Source: Thermoplasmata archaeon (GTDB taxonomy: Archaea > Thermoplasmatota > Thermoplasmata > Thermoplasmatales > Thermoplasmataceae). Taken from it: 39,658 nt of DNA. A model generated the notes under the pieces. It saw only the letters and a list, made by a program, of their open reading frames with translations, was not told the origin of the DNA and ran no database searches. This document shows positions 1-8,803 of this stretch, one piece after another (position 1 is the first letter of the stretch; each line of letters starts with the position of its first letter). Both the position numbers and the translations under genes were made by a program. The stretch is taken from positions 1 through 39,658 of the forward strand of contig JAKATR010000055.1 in NCBI GenBank assembly GCA_021818675.1. Reading direction: 5' to 3'.

Positions 1-94
1 TGTAATTGTGGGATATTCCGACTTCAAAATTATGAAAATCCGCTCCTCATAATGATAGCGAAAAACGTTAAATCTTTGATTTACTACTTGTTTA

Positions 95-1825
95 TTGGCA
101 GAACGACGAAAAAGGACATTTGCAGACTTGGGTAAATACATCAAAAAATCTCCGAACCCCGCATGGATTATGCTTGCAGTTGCCCTTGGGTTTCTTGGCG
201 TTTATATCTATACGATGAATATTTACCTTGCAACGCTCATAGTAATCGTTCCATACTCTCTCAATCTGGCTCTTGACCAGCTAACTTTTAAATCTACAAA
301 GACCATTTTTCCCCTAAGGAGAAACATCACATCGGTTGCCATCACATTGTGGTTTTACATCTTATTCTCAGGGATTCTTATCATCATTTTCCCGTGGCTA
401 AAGTTTCAGGCAATTCCTCTTGGAATTAGCTTTACGGCCTTTTTCAGATATCTTGTTTTATACATCTATTTTTCAAAAAAGCCTTATGTTAATGTGTTTG
501 CATCGCTCTATTTTTCCTTATGTCTTATTCCAACATTCATCTATCTTGGTCTTTTCGGCCCCATTCTTGAAATAGTATTTTTCTCCTTGTTTTCTGCAAT
601 TCTGGCAGCATTCTTTGTGGAAAAATCAACAAAAAAATTCAAGGAACGTTATGGGGAGGAACCTACAGATCTGGTAAAATTCTTTCTTCTTCACGGTTTT
701 GACCGAAGGTACAATGAGATTGGTGAACGATTTTTCAAGAGGATGTATAATCAGAACCGAATCGTACCGGTTAAAACCATAACTTTACGTGAAAGATCGG
801 GTAGTCTGAAGACGGTCATGGTCTTCCCCTATATTCACCCGGGACCATTTGGAACCGTGGGATCAAGTGATCTGCCAATCAGACTTCAGAAGCGTTTGTA
901 TGAACTGAAATGCGATCTTATGGTATTTCACACCACAACCACAAATGATAACAACTGCTCAGGTGAGGAAGATATCGCGGCAATAGCTGAAGGTATCAAA
1001 AGAGCAATGTCGTCAGGGGAAAAGGCTGAATTTATGTCCAGAGTAAAGAGGGTAAATGCGTCCAAATACGCCATTTCCATATTTAGATTCGGTGATTTCG
1101 GGTTTGGGGCTATTCTTCCTGAGCGTGATCCCTTTGATGATGTTTCGCTTCCGGAAGGGAAGAGGATAATTGAAGCAGTCAAAGATTCTGGGGCCAGTGA
1201 TTTTGCAGTAATAGATGCCCAGAGCAATTATACACGGGGAGTTCTGGAGCTGATGGATTGTTCACCATTGATCAGACCATTTCAGAGAGAATTTCATCGA
1301 ATGGAGTCCAAATATCCAATTATGGCTGGTTATGCAAGGGGTAGTTACAATATAAAATCACTTGGAGAAATGGGTATTCAGATCCTGACATTCAACATTG
1401 ATTCTTCAATAAGCGCAATAATTCTCACGGATTCAAATAACATCACATCCGATCTGATGATGAAGATCAGGGAAAATTTGAAAGATATGTGCAAAATCGT
1501 TGAAATTTACACAACAGATAACCATGTTGTCAACGGTAGCACACTTGATATGAACCCGCTTGGAGAAAAGGATGATCACATGAAACTGGTTGACAAAATC
1601 AGAAATATAACCGAGCTGAGCATTGCTTCCATTACCGAATGCACTTCAGAAATGGGGAGCGCAGATGTAAACGTTAAAATGGGCTCAGAGGAGAGTTATC
1701 AGGAGCTTCTGGATACAGTTTTCTCATCTGTGAAAGTTTCAAAAAGACTTGCAGGAGTTATTATTCCTGCTGCATTTTTCATTCCACTCATAGTAACTTA
1801 TCTCATTTACCTTATTTTCCTCTAA
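95..1825 (+). CDS. DUF2070 family membrane protein (COG3356 type)
   Basis: An archaeal polytopic membrane protein of 576 residues. About five or six hydrophobic segments fill residues 25-175. A large soluble part follows (about 180-545), and one last membrane segment sits at the extreme C-terminus. The soluble part has a conserved-looking HPGPFG motif near residue 248 and a Thr/Asn/Asp-rich stretch (TTTNDNN) about 40 residues later. These fit the DUF2070 family, which has been described as possible membrane lipid hydrolases of the neutral ceramidase superfamily; that function is prediction only. The start is TTG, with an AT-rich promoter-like stretch about 20-27 nt upstream and no Shine-Dalgarno motif, so it is probably leaderless. 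Its 3' end overlaps the convergent aroC by 14 nt. Confidence 0.85.
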   Translation: MAERRKRTFADLGKYIKKSPNPAWIMLAVALGFLGVYIYTMNIYLATLIVIVPYSLNLALDQLTFKSTKTIFPLRRNITSVAITLWFYILFSGILIIIFPWLKFQAIPLGISFTAFFRYLVLYIYFSKKPYVNVFASLYFSLCLIPTFIYLGLFGPILEIVFFSLFSAILAAFFVEKSTKKFKERYGEEPTDLVKFFLLHGFDRRYNEIGERFFKRMYNQNRIVPVKTITLRERSGSLKTVMVFPYIHPGPFGTVGSSDLPIRLQKRLYELKCDLMVFHTTTTNDNNCSGEEDIAAIAEGIKRAMSSGEKAEFMSRVKRVNASKYAISIFRFGDFGFGAILPERDPFDDVSLPEGKRIIEAVKDSGASDFAVIDAQSNYTRGVLELMDCSPLIRPFQREFHRMESKYPIMAGYARGSYNIKSLGEMGIQILTFNIDSSISAIILTDSNNITSDLMMKIRENLKDMCKIVEIYTTDNHVVNGSTLDMNPLGEKDDHMKLVDKIRNITELSIASITECTSEMGSADVNVKMGSEESYQELLDTVFSSVKVSKRLAGVIIPAAFFIPLIVTYLIYLIFL

Positions 1826-2900
1826 AATTTGCAGTCCCGGATCTAAGGATCAAATCGTACACGGCTATGGCAGAAACACATGTGATCACGGGTACAGCCC
1901 GAATAGCTATGCAGGGATCGTGCCTTCCCTTGACATTAATCTGATCATTTTCCATGGTTTCCAGGTTTACGGTATTCTGGGTTGCCCTGATCGATGAGGT
2001 TGGCTTCATGGCTACACGAAATTCAATGGGCATCCCGCTGCTTATACCTCCGAGAATTCCGCCATTATGATTTTCCATTGTTCTTATCTTCCCTTCATCA
2101 ATATAAAATTCATCACGGGCTTGCATTCCTGTAAGCCTGGTGAATCCAAAACCCGAACCAAATTCTATCCCCTTCAATCCTGGAATAGAAAACATAAGGT
2201 GCGAGATAACACTTTCAAATGAATCAAAGAAAGGTTCTCCCAGTCCCGGCGGGCAGTTTTTTATGATGGTTTTTATTGAGGCTCCAGTGCTATCACCATT
2301 TTTTATGAGATCCATGATCAGGGAAGATGCCTTATTATGTGCTTCTAAATCTGGCATTCTCGTCTCATGTGAATAAATATCCATTTCTGTGAACTTCCTG
2401 TCATCCTGTATGGAAATTTCTCCCATGCTGTCAATGTATGACAGGATATCAATTCCTCTCATTCTCAGAGCACTGAGAATAATCGAACCAGCCCCTACCA
2501 GACATGCTGTCATTCTTCCGGATAAAAATCCTCCACCCTGAAAATTTCTGAATCTTCCATATTTATAGTAAAGTGAAATATCTCCATGACCTGGTCTTGG
2601 ACGATCTTTCAATTCAGAATACGTTTTTGAAACAACATCCATATTTCTAATAATGCCCGTAATTGCTCCACCATCGCTAAACCCATCATTAATACCACTT
2701 ATGAGTTCAACCTGATCGGACTCCTTTCTCTGTGTAGTCAGGATATTTTTCCCGGGAGCCCTCCGCGACATCCAGAGATCGATCTCTTCCGAATCGATTT
2801 TAAGTCCTGCTGGAATCCCTGATAAAGTAAATCCGACGTAAGGGCCATGTGATGAACCAAAAATTGAAAGCGATAACGCATCCTTGAATGTGAAGCTCAT
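1812..2900 (-). CDS. aroC: Chorismate synthase
   Basis: Makes chorismate from 5-enolpyruvylshikimate-3-phosphate using reduced FMN, the last step of the shikimate pathway. The 362 residues match the family length. Visible signatures are the N-terminal FGSSHGPYVG, RPGHGD followed by KYG and a GGG loop, NGGILGGISSG in the second half, KPTSSI, and GRHDPCIAIRAVPV near the C-terminus. The loop reads GGGFLSGRMTA rather than the commoner GGGRSSARETA. That resembles, from memory, the variant seen in some anaerobic Firmicutes. The gene stands alone: no other shikimate genes are in the window. It converges on the DUF2070 gene with a 14-nt overlap. Confidence 0.95.
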   Translation of the reverse strand: MSFTFKDALSLSIFGSSHGPYVGFTLSGIPAGLKIDSEEIDLWMSRRAPGKNILTTQRKESDQVELISGINDGFSDGGAITGIIRNMDVVSKTYSELKDRPRPGHGDISLYYKYGRFRNFQGGGFLSGRMTACLVGAGSIILSALRMRGIDILSYIDSMGEISIQDDRKFTEMDIYSHETRMPDLEAHNKASSLIMDLIKNGDSTGASIKTIIKNCPPGLGEPFFDSFESVISHLMFSIPGLKGIEFGSGFGFTRLTGMQARDEFYIDEGKIRTMENHNGGILGGISSGMPIEFRVAMKPTSSIRATQNTVNLETMENDQINVKGRHDPCIAIRAVPVITCVSAIAVYDLILRSGTANFRGK

Positions 2901-3014
2901 GATTTATGATATCGCCGTAGAAAATAGATTTTTTCATAAAAATGATCGAATTTATGTAAAACAAAAAGAACATTGAAGCCTGATTGATTTTGGAGCATAT
3001 GCGGCTAAGTCATC

Positions 3015-3024
3015 TTTATATAAT
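3015..3024 (+). promoter_or_regulatory. TATA box of the hsp20 gene
   Basis: TTTATATAAT lies 19-28 nt before the ATG at 3043. This spacing puts the transcript start at or next to the start codon, so the mRNA is probably leaderless; no Shine-Dalgarno motif is present. Confidence 0.65.
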
Positions 3025-3042
3025 CTGATAAAATATTAAAAT

Positions 3043-3432
3043 ATGGCATCGTTGTATGGACCAGTAAAATACTTTACAGACGAAATGATGAAAAATGCGA
3101 ATGAACGGGCAAAAGAAATACTTACATTTCTCTATCCTGCAATAACAATGTATGAAGAAGAGGGAGAGATAGTTATAGAGGCAGACCTCCCCGGATTCGA
3201 CAAGAAAGATATAAAAGTATCAGCTCACAAACACTCAGTGGAAATCAGCGCCACAAGGAAAATGGTGGAACATGACCATGTGTTACTGGATCAGAGACCT
3301 CAGAAGATCCTCAAGCACGTTCATATACCCACTGAAATCGATGAAACCTCACAGCTTTCAGCCAAATACCAGAACGGGGTTCTCGTGGTAAGAGTCCCTG
3401 CAAAGGGAATAAAATCAATCAAAATAGAGTAA
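3043..3432 (+). CDS. hsp20: Small heat-shock protein, Hsp20/alpha-crystallin family
   Basis: A small ATP-independent holdase chaperone of 129 residues. The alpha-crystallin domain fills about residues 35-129, beginning at the strand IVIEADLPGFDKKDIKV. The characteristic closing strand is YQNGVLVVRVPAK, followed by a short IKSIKIE tail. The N-terminal arm is short (about 35 residues). The strong TATA box and leaderless start fit a single, strongly transcribed stress gene. It converges on the UbiB-like kinase gene with only 2 nt between them. Confidence 0.93.
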   Translation: MASLYGPVKYFTDEMMKNANERAKEILTFLYPAITMYEEEGEIVIEADLPGFDKKDIKVSAHKHSVEISATRKMVEHDHVLLDQRPQKILKHVHIPTEIDETSQLSAKYQNGVLVVRVPAKGIKSIKIE

Positions 3433-3434
3433 TC

Positions 3435-4997
3435 TTATTTTTTATTTCGAAGACCTGCTCCAAAGAGGATCAGAGATAACACAATGGCTACCAAGCCATA
3501 AAATTCATTTTTTTCAAGAAGGTAAATACCTCCAATAAAGAGGAATCCTGAAAATACTGACAGAGGTATTGATCTGTCCTTTCTTTCTCTTGTCTCCACA
3601 TCTTCTGCCTCAAGTTTCCTCTTCAGCAATGGCAGAACTTCAAGCCCATTTTCAAGATTCACAATCGCTTTTTTAAAGAAATCGTCTATCTGCCCTTTAT
3701 ACAGCTCATTCAACAGTCCCTCATCGATGAACAGCTTCCGGAGAACCTTTACAAACTTAAATTCCGGGTCAAGGGTAAGACATATGCCTTCAAGAAGGGA
3801 TGACATCCTCATGTAAAGAACGAGTGATCTTGGCAACCTGAAAGGAAATTCAAAGACAACTCCATTTGCAATTTCCAGAAGTTCTCTGATCTCGCTTTCC
3901 TCTGCCGATTTTCCGGAGAGGCCGCTCATGGCAATTTCTATACTTCTCCTTATTACTCCACGGTTTGCAGCAGGTGACAATGCCTTAAGAGACAAAAGCG
4001 AATCTATGATCTGATCTATATCTGATCTGGTGAGACCATCATATAAAGAGAGCAGGGAAAATCTGGTCTGTGTATCAAGACTCCCTACCATTCCAAAATC
4101 GTACATGATGAGGGTCCCATCATCCAGTACCGACAGATTTCCCGGATGAGGATCAGCATGGAAAATATCATCTCTGAGAAGCATCCTGAGAAAGGTTATG
4201 TCCAGGCGGAAAGCAAGCTCCTTAAGATCGATTCCCTTTTCTCTCAAGGTCTTTATGTCAGTTATCTTTGTTCCCTGAACAAATTCCATGACCATGACTT
4301 CTTTTCCGGAGAGCTCGCCAATTATTTCAGGTATGAGCAATTTCTCTCTGCCGGATACATTAACTCGAATCCGCTCTGCATTTGCAGCCTCTTTTCTATA
4401 ATCCATTTCATCAAAAACCCTCCTTCTGAAATCTTTAAGAACGTTGCTGATCCCAGAGTACAGGAAGAATTCAACCCTTCCCTTAACGAATCTCAGTAAT
4501 CTTTCAAGGATAATTATATCTCTTTTCAGGATCACTTCCACATTTGGTCTGTTGACCTTTACCGCGACCTTTTTTCCTTTATAATAAGCAGTGTAAACCT
4601 GACCTAGGGATGCACCTGATACTGCATCTTTGTCGAAAGAATCGAAAACCTCTTCAATGTTTCCAAGGTTCCTTTCAATAATAATCTTAGCAAGATTAAA
4701 TGGTGCAGGTGGAACATCATCCTGCAATCTCTCGAAAGATCTGATATACTCCTTGGGTAAAAGATCTGATCTTGCTGAGAGAACCTGACCCAGTTTAACA
4801 AAAGTGGGGCCAAGGCTTATGAAAGCTTCCACAGCTCTGATACCGTTCCTTTCCCTGATATAGCTCCAACTCTTTTCTTCATCACGCCTGGCGGATTTTC
4901 TATCCTTCAGGTATTTTCTGAAAACAGGGAATAATAGAAAGAAAATTCTGATCTCTCTTGATCTGATACCCTTTAAAGGATCATTGCTCTCACTCAA
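3435..4997 (-). CDS. ABC1/UbiB/AarF-type atypical protein kinase-like protein
   Basis: Member of the UbiB/ABC1 atypical kinase family, known as ATPases linked to isoprenoid-quinone lipid metabolism; the substrate here is unknown. The KxGQ motif (KLGQ, residues 68-71) is followed by the ARSDLLP segment. Further on are the ATP-binding lysine region KVAVKV, EMDYRKEAANAERIR (ExD motif), HADPHPGN (catalytic loop) and YDFGMVG (DFG-type motif). Two hydrophobic segments at residues about 470-515 form a C-terminal membrane hairpin, typical of the family. The start is TTG; a TATA-like TTATTATTTT about 20-28 nt upstream supports it and suggests a leaderless message. Length of 520 is normal. Confidence 0.9.
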   Translation of the reverse strand: MSESNDPLKGIRSREIRIFFLLFPVFRKYLKDRKSARRDEEKSWSYIRERNGIRAVEAFISLGPTFVKLGQVLSARSDLLPKEYIRSFERLQDDVPPAPFNLAKIIIERNLGNIEEVFDSFDKDAVSGASLGQVYTAYYKGKKVAVKVNRPNVEVILKRDIIILERLLRFVKGRVEFFLYSGISNVLKDFRRRVFDEMDYRKEAANAERIRVNVSGREKLLIPEIIGELSGKEVMVMEFVQGTKITDIKTLREKGIDLKELAFRLDITFLRMLLRDDIFHADPHPGNLSVLDDGTLIMYDFGMVGSLDTQTRFSLLSLYDGLTRSDIDQIIDSLLSLKALSPAANRGVIRRSIEIAMSGLSGKSAEESEIRELLEIANGVVFEFPFRLPRSLVLYMRMSSLLEGICLTLDPEFKFVKVLRKLFIDEGLLNELYKGQIDDFFKKAIVNLENGLEVLPLLKRKLEAEDVETRERKDRSIPLSVFSGFLFIGGIYLLEKNEFYGLVAIVLSLILFGAGLRNKK

Positions 4998-5113
4998 CGC
5001 AAGGCTATTTTCTGAAAAATAATAACGCTTTTGTTTTTAAAACAATAATTCAAACTTGAAAAATAGTAAAAAATAAAATTGGTGAAGGTTGTCAATATAC
5101 CTTCATGAAAATC

Positions 5114-5689
5114 TCAATTTTTGCTTCCTGATAGAATATTAAACCCGGCAGCCAAAAATTCTGTAACCACCGCGGCTATTGCCAGATAAGCACCAATTGC
5201 CAATGATATCGTTGTCGTTAGAATTGATGAGTACGGGGAGGCTGAAGTGCCAGCATTGACAACGGCTACCGCTCCTTCATAATACAGAACGATAGTTACT
5301 ATTATCAATATGGCTGAAACTATTGGGGCGATGAAAGACATACTTTTCAATATCTTTGGAGAGTTCCCGAATAATGCCACTAGACCTATAATTGCAAAGA
5401 TGAGGGCAAGTATCATTGTTCCAATTGACGCATATATCATATCTATACCCGTGTTAGCTTTACTTAAGGTTGATCCTGTCATTCCATTGGTAGCGTTGCT
5501 CCACGAGTTAAAATGTCCACCGGATGTTGCGCCGAAATAGGTTGTGTTTGTTGTGACCGAAATTGTATATCCAAGGTAGCTACCCTTTAACGTTACCTCT
5601 CCAAGGTTTACAAAAAACGTTATCGCTATCAGAATAATGGTTACTATTCCAAAAACAATACCTAAAATCTTTCCAAGTTGCTTTTCCAT
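5114..5689 (-). CDS. Orphan tetraspan membrane protein
   Basis: Not a family I recognise. It has four hydrophobic segments: one at the N-terminus, then a roughly 60-residue Ser/Thr/Asn/Gly-rich extracellular-type loop, then a pair, then a last one with a short LSGSKN tail. The overall shape recalls claudin-like tetraspans by topology only. The frame stays open to 5767, but I chose the internal ATG at 5689 (MEKQLGKILG, 191 residues). The extra 26 residues end in an Ile/Leu/Tyr stretch encoded by the promoter-like DNA, and a TATA element (5709-5721) sits about 20-32 nt upstream of this ATG. It looks monocistronic. Confidence 0.7.
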   Translation of the reverse strand: MEKQLGKILGIVFGIVTIILIAITFFVNLGEVTLKGSYLGYTISVTTNTTYFGATSGGHFNSWSNATNGMTGSTLSKANTGIDMIYASIGTMILALIFAIIGLVALFGNSPKILKSMSFIAPIVSAILIIVTIVLYYEGAVAVVNAGTSASPYSSILTTTISLAIGAYLAIAAVVTEFLAAGFNILSGSKN

Positions 5690-5708
5690 GAAAAGATATA
5701 AGCTTAGA

Positions 5709-5721
5709 TATATTAATATAT
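5709..5721 (-). promoter_or_regulatory. TATA box of the tetraspan gene
   Basis: On the minus strand ATATATTAATATA lies about 20-32 nt upstream of the ATG at 5689. It supports the shorter start and a leaderless message. Confidence 0.5.
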
Positions 5722-5887
5722 TTCTATTTTTTAAAATTGATTTGGTTGCATTTACTGATTCTTCCAATTCCTTGATTTTAGGAACTGACTGTCCTCGTTC
5801 TCATGTTGAAAAAAAAAGTTTTCCTAAATACATATATAACACGGATTCATGTCAGGTAGATTCAGAACTGATATCATGGTGTAAGAA

Positions 5888-6055
5888 ATGAGTGGAAAAG
5901 AGACATGTAGCTCCTGCGGAATTGGTCTTGTAGGGGAAGGATATGCCATATTTGATTGCCCGGAATGCGGCGAAAGCCTCATCGGAAGATGCAAGGATTG
6001 CAGAGAGCATTCAACTTTATATAAATGCGAAAAATGCGGGTTTCAGGGACCGTGA
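5888..6055 (+). CDS. Small Zn-ribbon RNA-binding protein (COG2888 type)
   Basis: A 55-residue protein with four CxxC pairs at residues 7-10, 24-27, 35-38 and 47-50, enough for two zinc ribbons. This matches the archaeal COG2888 family, predicted RNA-binding with a role in translation, which is often encoded just upstream of EF-1 beta, as here (4-nt gap). A TATA-like element (ACATATATAAC, about 5830-5840) lies about 50 nt upstream. GGTG at 5879-5882 is 5 nt before the ATG, so this message probably has a short leader and a Shine-Dalgarno site. The gene is easily missed because the EF-1 beta frame stays open across it. Confidence 0.88.
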   Translation: MSGKETCSSCGIGLVGEGYAIFDCPECGESLIGRCKDCREHSTLYKCEKCGFQGP

Positions 6056-6059
6056 TCCA

Positions 6060-6326
6060 ATGGGCGAAGTAATCGTTACAATTAAAGTTCTTCCTGAGGA
6101 TTCAGCTATTAATATAGAGAAATTAAAGGAAAGAGTAAAAGTCAATCTTGACAAAATTTGCAAAGTTGCAAATATGGAAGTTCAGGAAATAGCCTTTGGG
6201 CTCAAGGCCGTTAAAGTTCAGGTAATAATTCCAGACGCAGATGGCCAAATAGACAAGGTTGAATCGTCGATTACAGGCATTGAAGGTGTAGGACAGGTCG
6301 ACACTGAAGACATGAGCCTTCTCTAA
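6060..6326 (+). CDS. ef1B: Translation elongation factor 1 subunit beta (aEF-1B)
   Basis: Guanine-nucleotide exchange factor for EF-1 alpha (aEF1A). The 88 residues from MGEVIVTIKVLPEDS match the compact archaeal family length of about 90. The C-terminal EIAFGLKAVKVQVIIPD and the closing GVGQVDTEDMSLL are typical. The frame stays open upstream to 5943, but that extension lies inside the Zn-ribbon gene in another frame and adds 39 unrelated residues, so the ATG at 6060 is the real start. It is co-transcribed with the Zn-ribbon gene and probably with the glycosyltransferase 7 nt downstream. Confidence 0.93.
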   Translation: MGEVIVTIKVLPEDSAINIEKLKERVKVNLDKICKVANMEVQEIAFGLKAVKVQVIIPDADGQIDKVESSITGIEGVGQVDTEDMSLL

Positions 6327-6333
6327 ATGTCAT

Positions 6334-7413
6334 ATGAGCATTTTTTATCTCATTTCTCTTTATATTCTTCTGACTTTTACCATATTGTTATTTATTTTCC
6401 AGCTTTTTCTTAATCTGCCAAAGAAGAAAATTGAAAAAAAATACCCGGAATATACGGGTAAAGTCCTTGTAATGGTTCCATGCAAGAATATTGATTTTAC
6501 CTTGAAAGAGAACCTCTCATCATTAAAATATCAGGATTATACCAACTATGATCTCATAGCAATTATTGACAGCAAGGATGATCCAGCTTTCAAGGCCGTC
6601 AATGAACTTGGAATTAGATACATTTTGACAAATTATGAATGCCAGGGGTGCAGTGGAAAAGTGAGGGCGCTGTCAACGGCAATGACCAAATTCACAGGTT
6701 ATTCGGTGTTCGTCATTGCAGATTCAGATATCATGGCCAAAAAAGACTGGCTTTCAAAGCTCGTTTCTCCATTTGTTATTCCATCCACGGGTATAACCAC
6801 CACTTTTCCATATTTCAAGCCAATGGCCGGTATCTGGTCAAAGGTGAAAACGTTATGGGGATTTGTTGGACAGGGCATGATGGAATCTGACATTACTAGG
6901 TTTGGATGGGGCGGTTCTCTGGCTTTCAGAAAGGAACTGATAAATGATGCGTCAATGAAATATTTCTCATCAAGGGTTTCAGATGACACAGCACTCACAA
7001 AAATATGTAAAGACTCAGGTTATAATATTGAATATGTGGCAGGCGCCCAACCCATTATAAATTCACCGGATGATTTCAAGACGTTTCATGAGTGGTCTGT
7101 CAGGCAGACTGCGCTGTCAATATCTTCAGATTCCAGAATTCTCTATCTAGGAATTGCAGTTTACTTTACTCAAATTTGGGTATTCATCATGGCATTTATC
7201 CTGATCCCATTTTTCAGTTTGTATTCATTAATATTCCTAATTCCAACTTTATTAGGCGAGATCAGGATGAATGAACGACTGAAAGAAACCTATTTTTCCT
7301 ATTATGTCATATTTCTCCTGCTTCCGTTCTTTTATCTTTACAATTTATTGGCGGCATCGTTCAAGGATGAAATATCATGGCGCGGTAACACATATCAACT
7401 GATTCGCAATTGA
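6334..7413 (+). CDS. Membrane glycosyltransferase, GT2/GT21-like
   Basis: An N-terminal membrane anchor (residues 1-25) precedes a GT-A type domain, and two or three C-terminal membrane segments follow (about 270-345). The first motif is in VLVMVPCKN and IIDSKDD. The metal-binding motif is DSD in FVIADSDIM. GWGGSLAFRKE and the catalytic-type SDDTALT come next. This order is like the ceramide glucosyltransferase group (GT21/HpnI-like) of inverting transferases. The usual final (Q/R)xxRW is replaced by EWSVRQ. In an archaeon the acceptor is more likely a membrane isoprenoid lipid than ceramide; that is inference. It starts 7 nt after EF-1 beta. Confidence 0.85.
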   Translation: MSIFYLISLYILLTFTILLFIFQLFLNLPKKKIEKKYPEYTGKVLVMVPCKNIDFTLKENLSSLKYQDYTNYDLIAIIDSKDDPAFKAVNELGIRYILTNYECQGCSGKVRALSTAMTKFTGYSVFVIADSDIMAKKDWLSKLVSPFVIPSTGITTTFPYFKPMAGIWSKVKTLWGFVGQGMMESDITRFGWGGSLAFRKELINDASMKYFSSRVSDDTALTKICKDSGYNIEYVAGAQPIINSPDDFKTFHEWSVRQTALSISSDSRILYLGIAVYFTQIWVFIMAFILIPFFSLYSLIFLIPTLLGEIRMNERLKETYFSYYVIFLLLPFFYLYNLLAASFKDEISWRGNTYQLIRN

Positions 7414-7424
7414 TTCACAACAAT

Positions 7425-7434
7425 TATTATAATA
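7425..7434 (+). promoter_or_regulatory. TATA box of the phosphohexomutase gene
   Basis: TATTATAATA lies 20-29 nt before the ATG at 7454, in the 40-nt gap after the glycosyltransferase stop. It implies a separate, leaderless transcript. Confidence 0.55.
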
Positions 7435-7453
7435 CGAGAAAATCACAAGATCG

Positions 7454-8800
7454 ATGACTGAAGAAACCATACCAAGGCTTTTTGGGACCAATGGAATACG
7501 AGGAGTTCCAAACGAGGATCTGACACCTGAATTTGCAATGGAAATTGGAATGGCCATTGGAACCTTTGTGAAGGATAAGGTAGCCATTTCAATGGATAAT
7601 CGTTTATCGGGGCCAATGCTGTTAAACGCCGTTAAATCAGGAATACTGGCAACGGGTTGCGATGTGATCAATATCGGTGTTCTTCCAACACCAGGGGCAC
7701 AATATTATTGCAAATCAATGGGTATATTTGGGGTTATGATAACCGCTTCACATAATCCTCCAAGGTTCAATGGAATTAAATGTATTGATCCCGATGGAAC
7801 CGAACTGCCCAGACGAAAAGAAATCGAGATTGAAAAGATTCACTTCAGCAGAGACTTTCATGTTTCATCCTGGGAATTTATAGGCCGTGAAACCTTTGAT
7901 AATTCTGCATTTGAACTTTACACAAACGCGATTTTATCCAGAGTCGACAGGATCAAAATTCAGGATAAAAAATTCAGGGTGGCATTTGATGCTGGGAATG
8001 GAGCCGCATATCTTACCACCCCGGAAATTCTTACAAGGCTTAAGTGTACCCTTACAACTCTGAATGCCAATCCCGACGGACTTTTCACGTCAAGACCGTC
8101 AGAACCTAAGCCTGAGAATTTAAAAAAACTGGTTACGCTGATGAAAACAGGAGATTTTGACATAGGTATTGCCCACGACGGAGACGCAGACAGGGTAGTT
8201 TTCATAGATGAAACGGGCAATTTCATTGACGGTGACACAACACTTACGCTATTTTCCAAGGTTTTCTTGAAGCGAGGTGATGTGGTTGTCACCCCCGTAA
8301 GCAGTTCAAACGCCATAGATATTGTTGCCAAGGCAAATGGAGCAAAGGTTATACGGACAAAGGTTGGAGCACCAATTGTTTCCAGAGCCATGATTGAAAA
8401 CAGCGCCTTCATTGGTGGGGAGGAGAATGGAGGATTCATATATGGCAAACATCAATACTGCCGCGATGGAGCAATGGCAGTTGCCTTAATGCTTGAACTC
8501 ATGGCAAGGGAAGAAAAACCGGTAAGTGAAATAATAGCTTCAGTTCCAAGATTCTATATAATCAGGGAAAGTGTGAAATATAATGGAAACTGGAATGAAG
8601 TGATGGATCAAATCAAAAACAAATTAAAAAACTGGACATTTGATTTTACTGACGGTATAAAGGCAATCCGTGGTGAAGACTGGGTTTTGGTAAGGCCCTC
8701 TGGGACTGAGCCAATCATCAGGATATTTGGGCAATCGGAGAGTATGGAAAGAGCTTTTGAACTGGCAGATGACATCAAAAGTCTGATTCAGTCAGAGTAA
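7454..8800 (+). CDS. glmM: Phosphoglucosamine/phosphomannomutase family phosphohexomutase
   Basis: Alpha-D-phosphohexomutase that moves phosphate between C1 and C6 of hexose phosphates. The 448 residues show the full family signature. FGTNGIRGVPNEDL is at the N-terminus and the active-site phosphoserine loop is TASHNPPRFNGIK. The Mg2+ loop reads HDGDADRVVFID, the sugar-binding loop is GGEENGG, and the C-terminal phosphate-binding loop is RPSGTEPIIRIF. Archaeal members act as GlmM, ManB or phosphopentomutase and cannot be separated by motif alone, so the gene symbol is tentative. Its place just after a glycosyltransferase fits supply of nucleotide-sugar precursors. It converges on the phosphatidyltransferase gene with a 3-nt gap. 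Confidence 0.92.
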   Translation: MTEETIPRLFGTNGIRGVPNEDLTPEFAMEIGMAIGTFVKDKVAISMDNRLSGPMLLNAVKSGILATGCDVINIGVLPTPGAQYYCKSMGIFGVMITASHNPPRFNGIKCIDPDGTELPRRKEIEIEKIHFSRDFHVSSWEFIGRETFDNSAFELYTNAILSRVDRIKIQDKKFRVAFDAGNGAAYLTTPEILTRLKCTLTTLNANPDGLFTSRPSEPKPENLKKLVTLMKTGDFDIGIAHDGDADRVVFIDETGNFIDGDTTLTLFSKVFLKRGDVVVTPVSSSNAIDIVAKANGAKVIRTKVGAPIVSRAMIENSAFIGGEENGGFIYGKHQYCRDGAMAVALMLELMAREEKPVSEIIASVPRFYIIRESVKYNGNWNEVMDQIKNKLKNWTFDFTDGIKAIRGEDWVLVRPSGTEPIIRIFGQSESMERAFELADDIKSLIQSE

Positions 8801-8803
8801 GCA

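Noticed and set aside
2-52. Open frame ending at TAA (50-52), possibly the tail of a gene cut by the left edge
   Set aside because: Only 16 codons, no recognisable motif, and another frame is also open here; too little to call.
7960-8448. 162-codon minus-strand open frame inside the phosphohexomutase gene
   Set aside because: Shadow of a strongly supported gene; its composition is that of a reversed coding strand.
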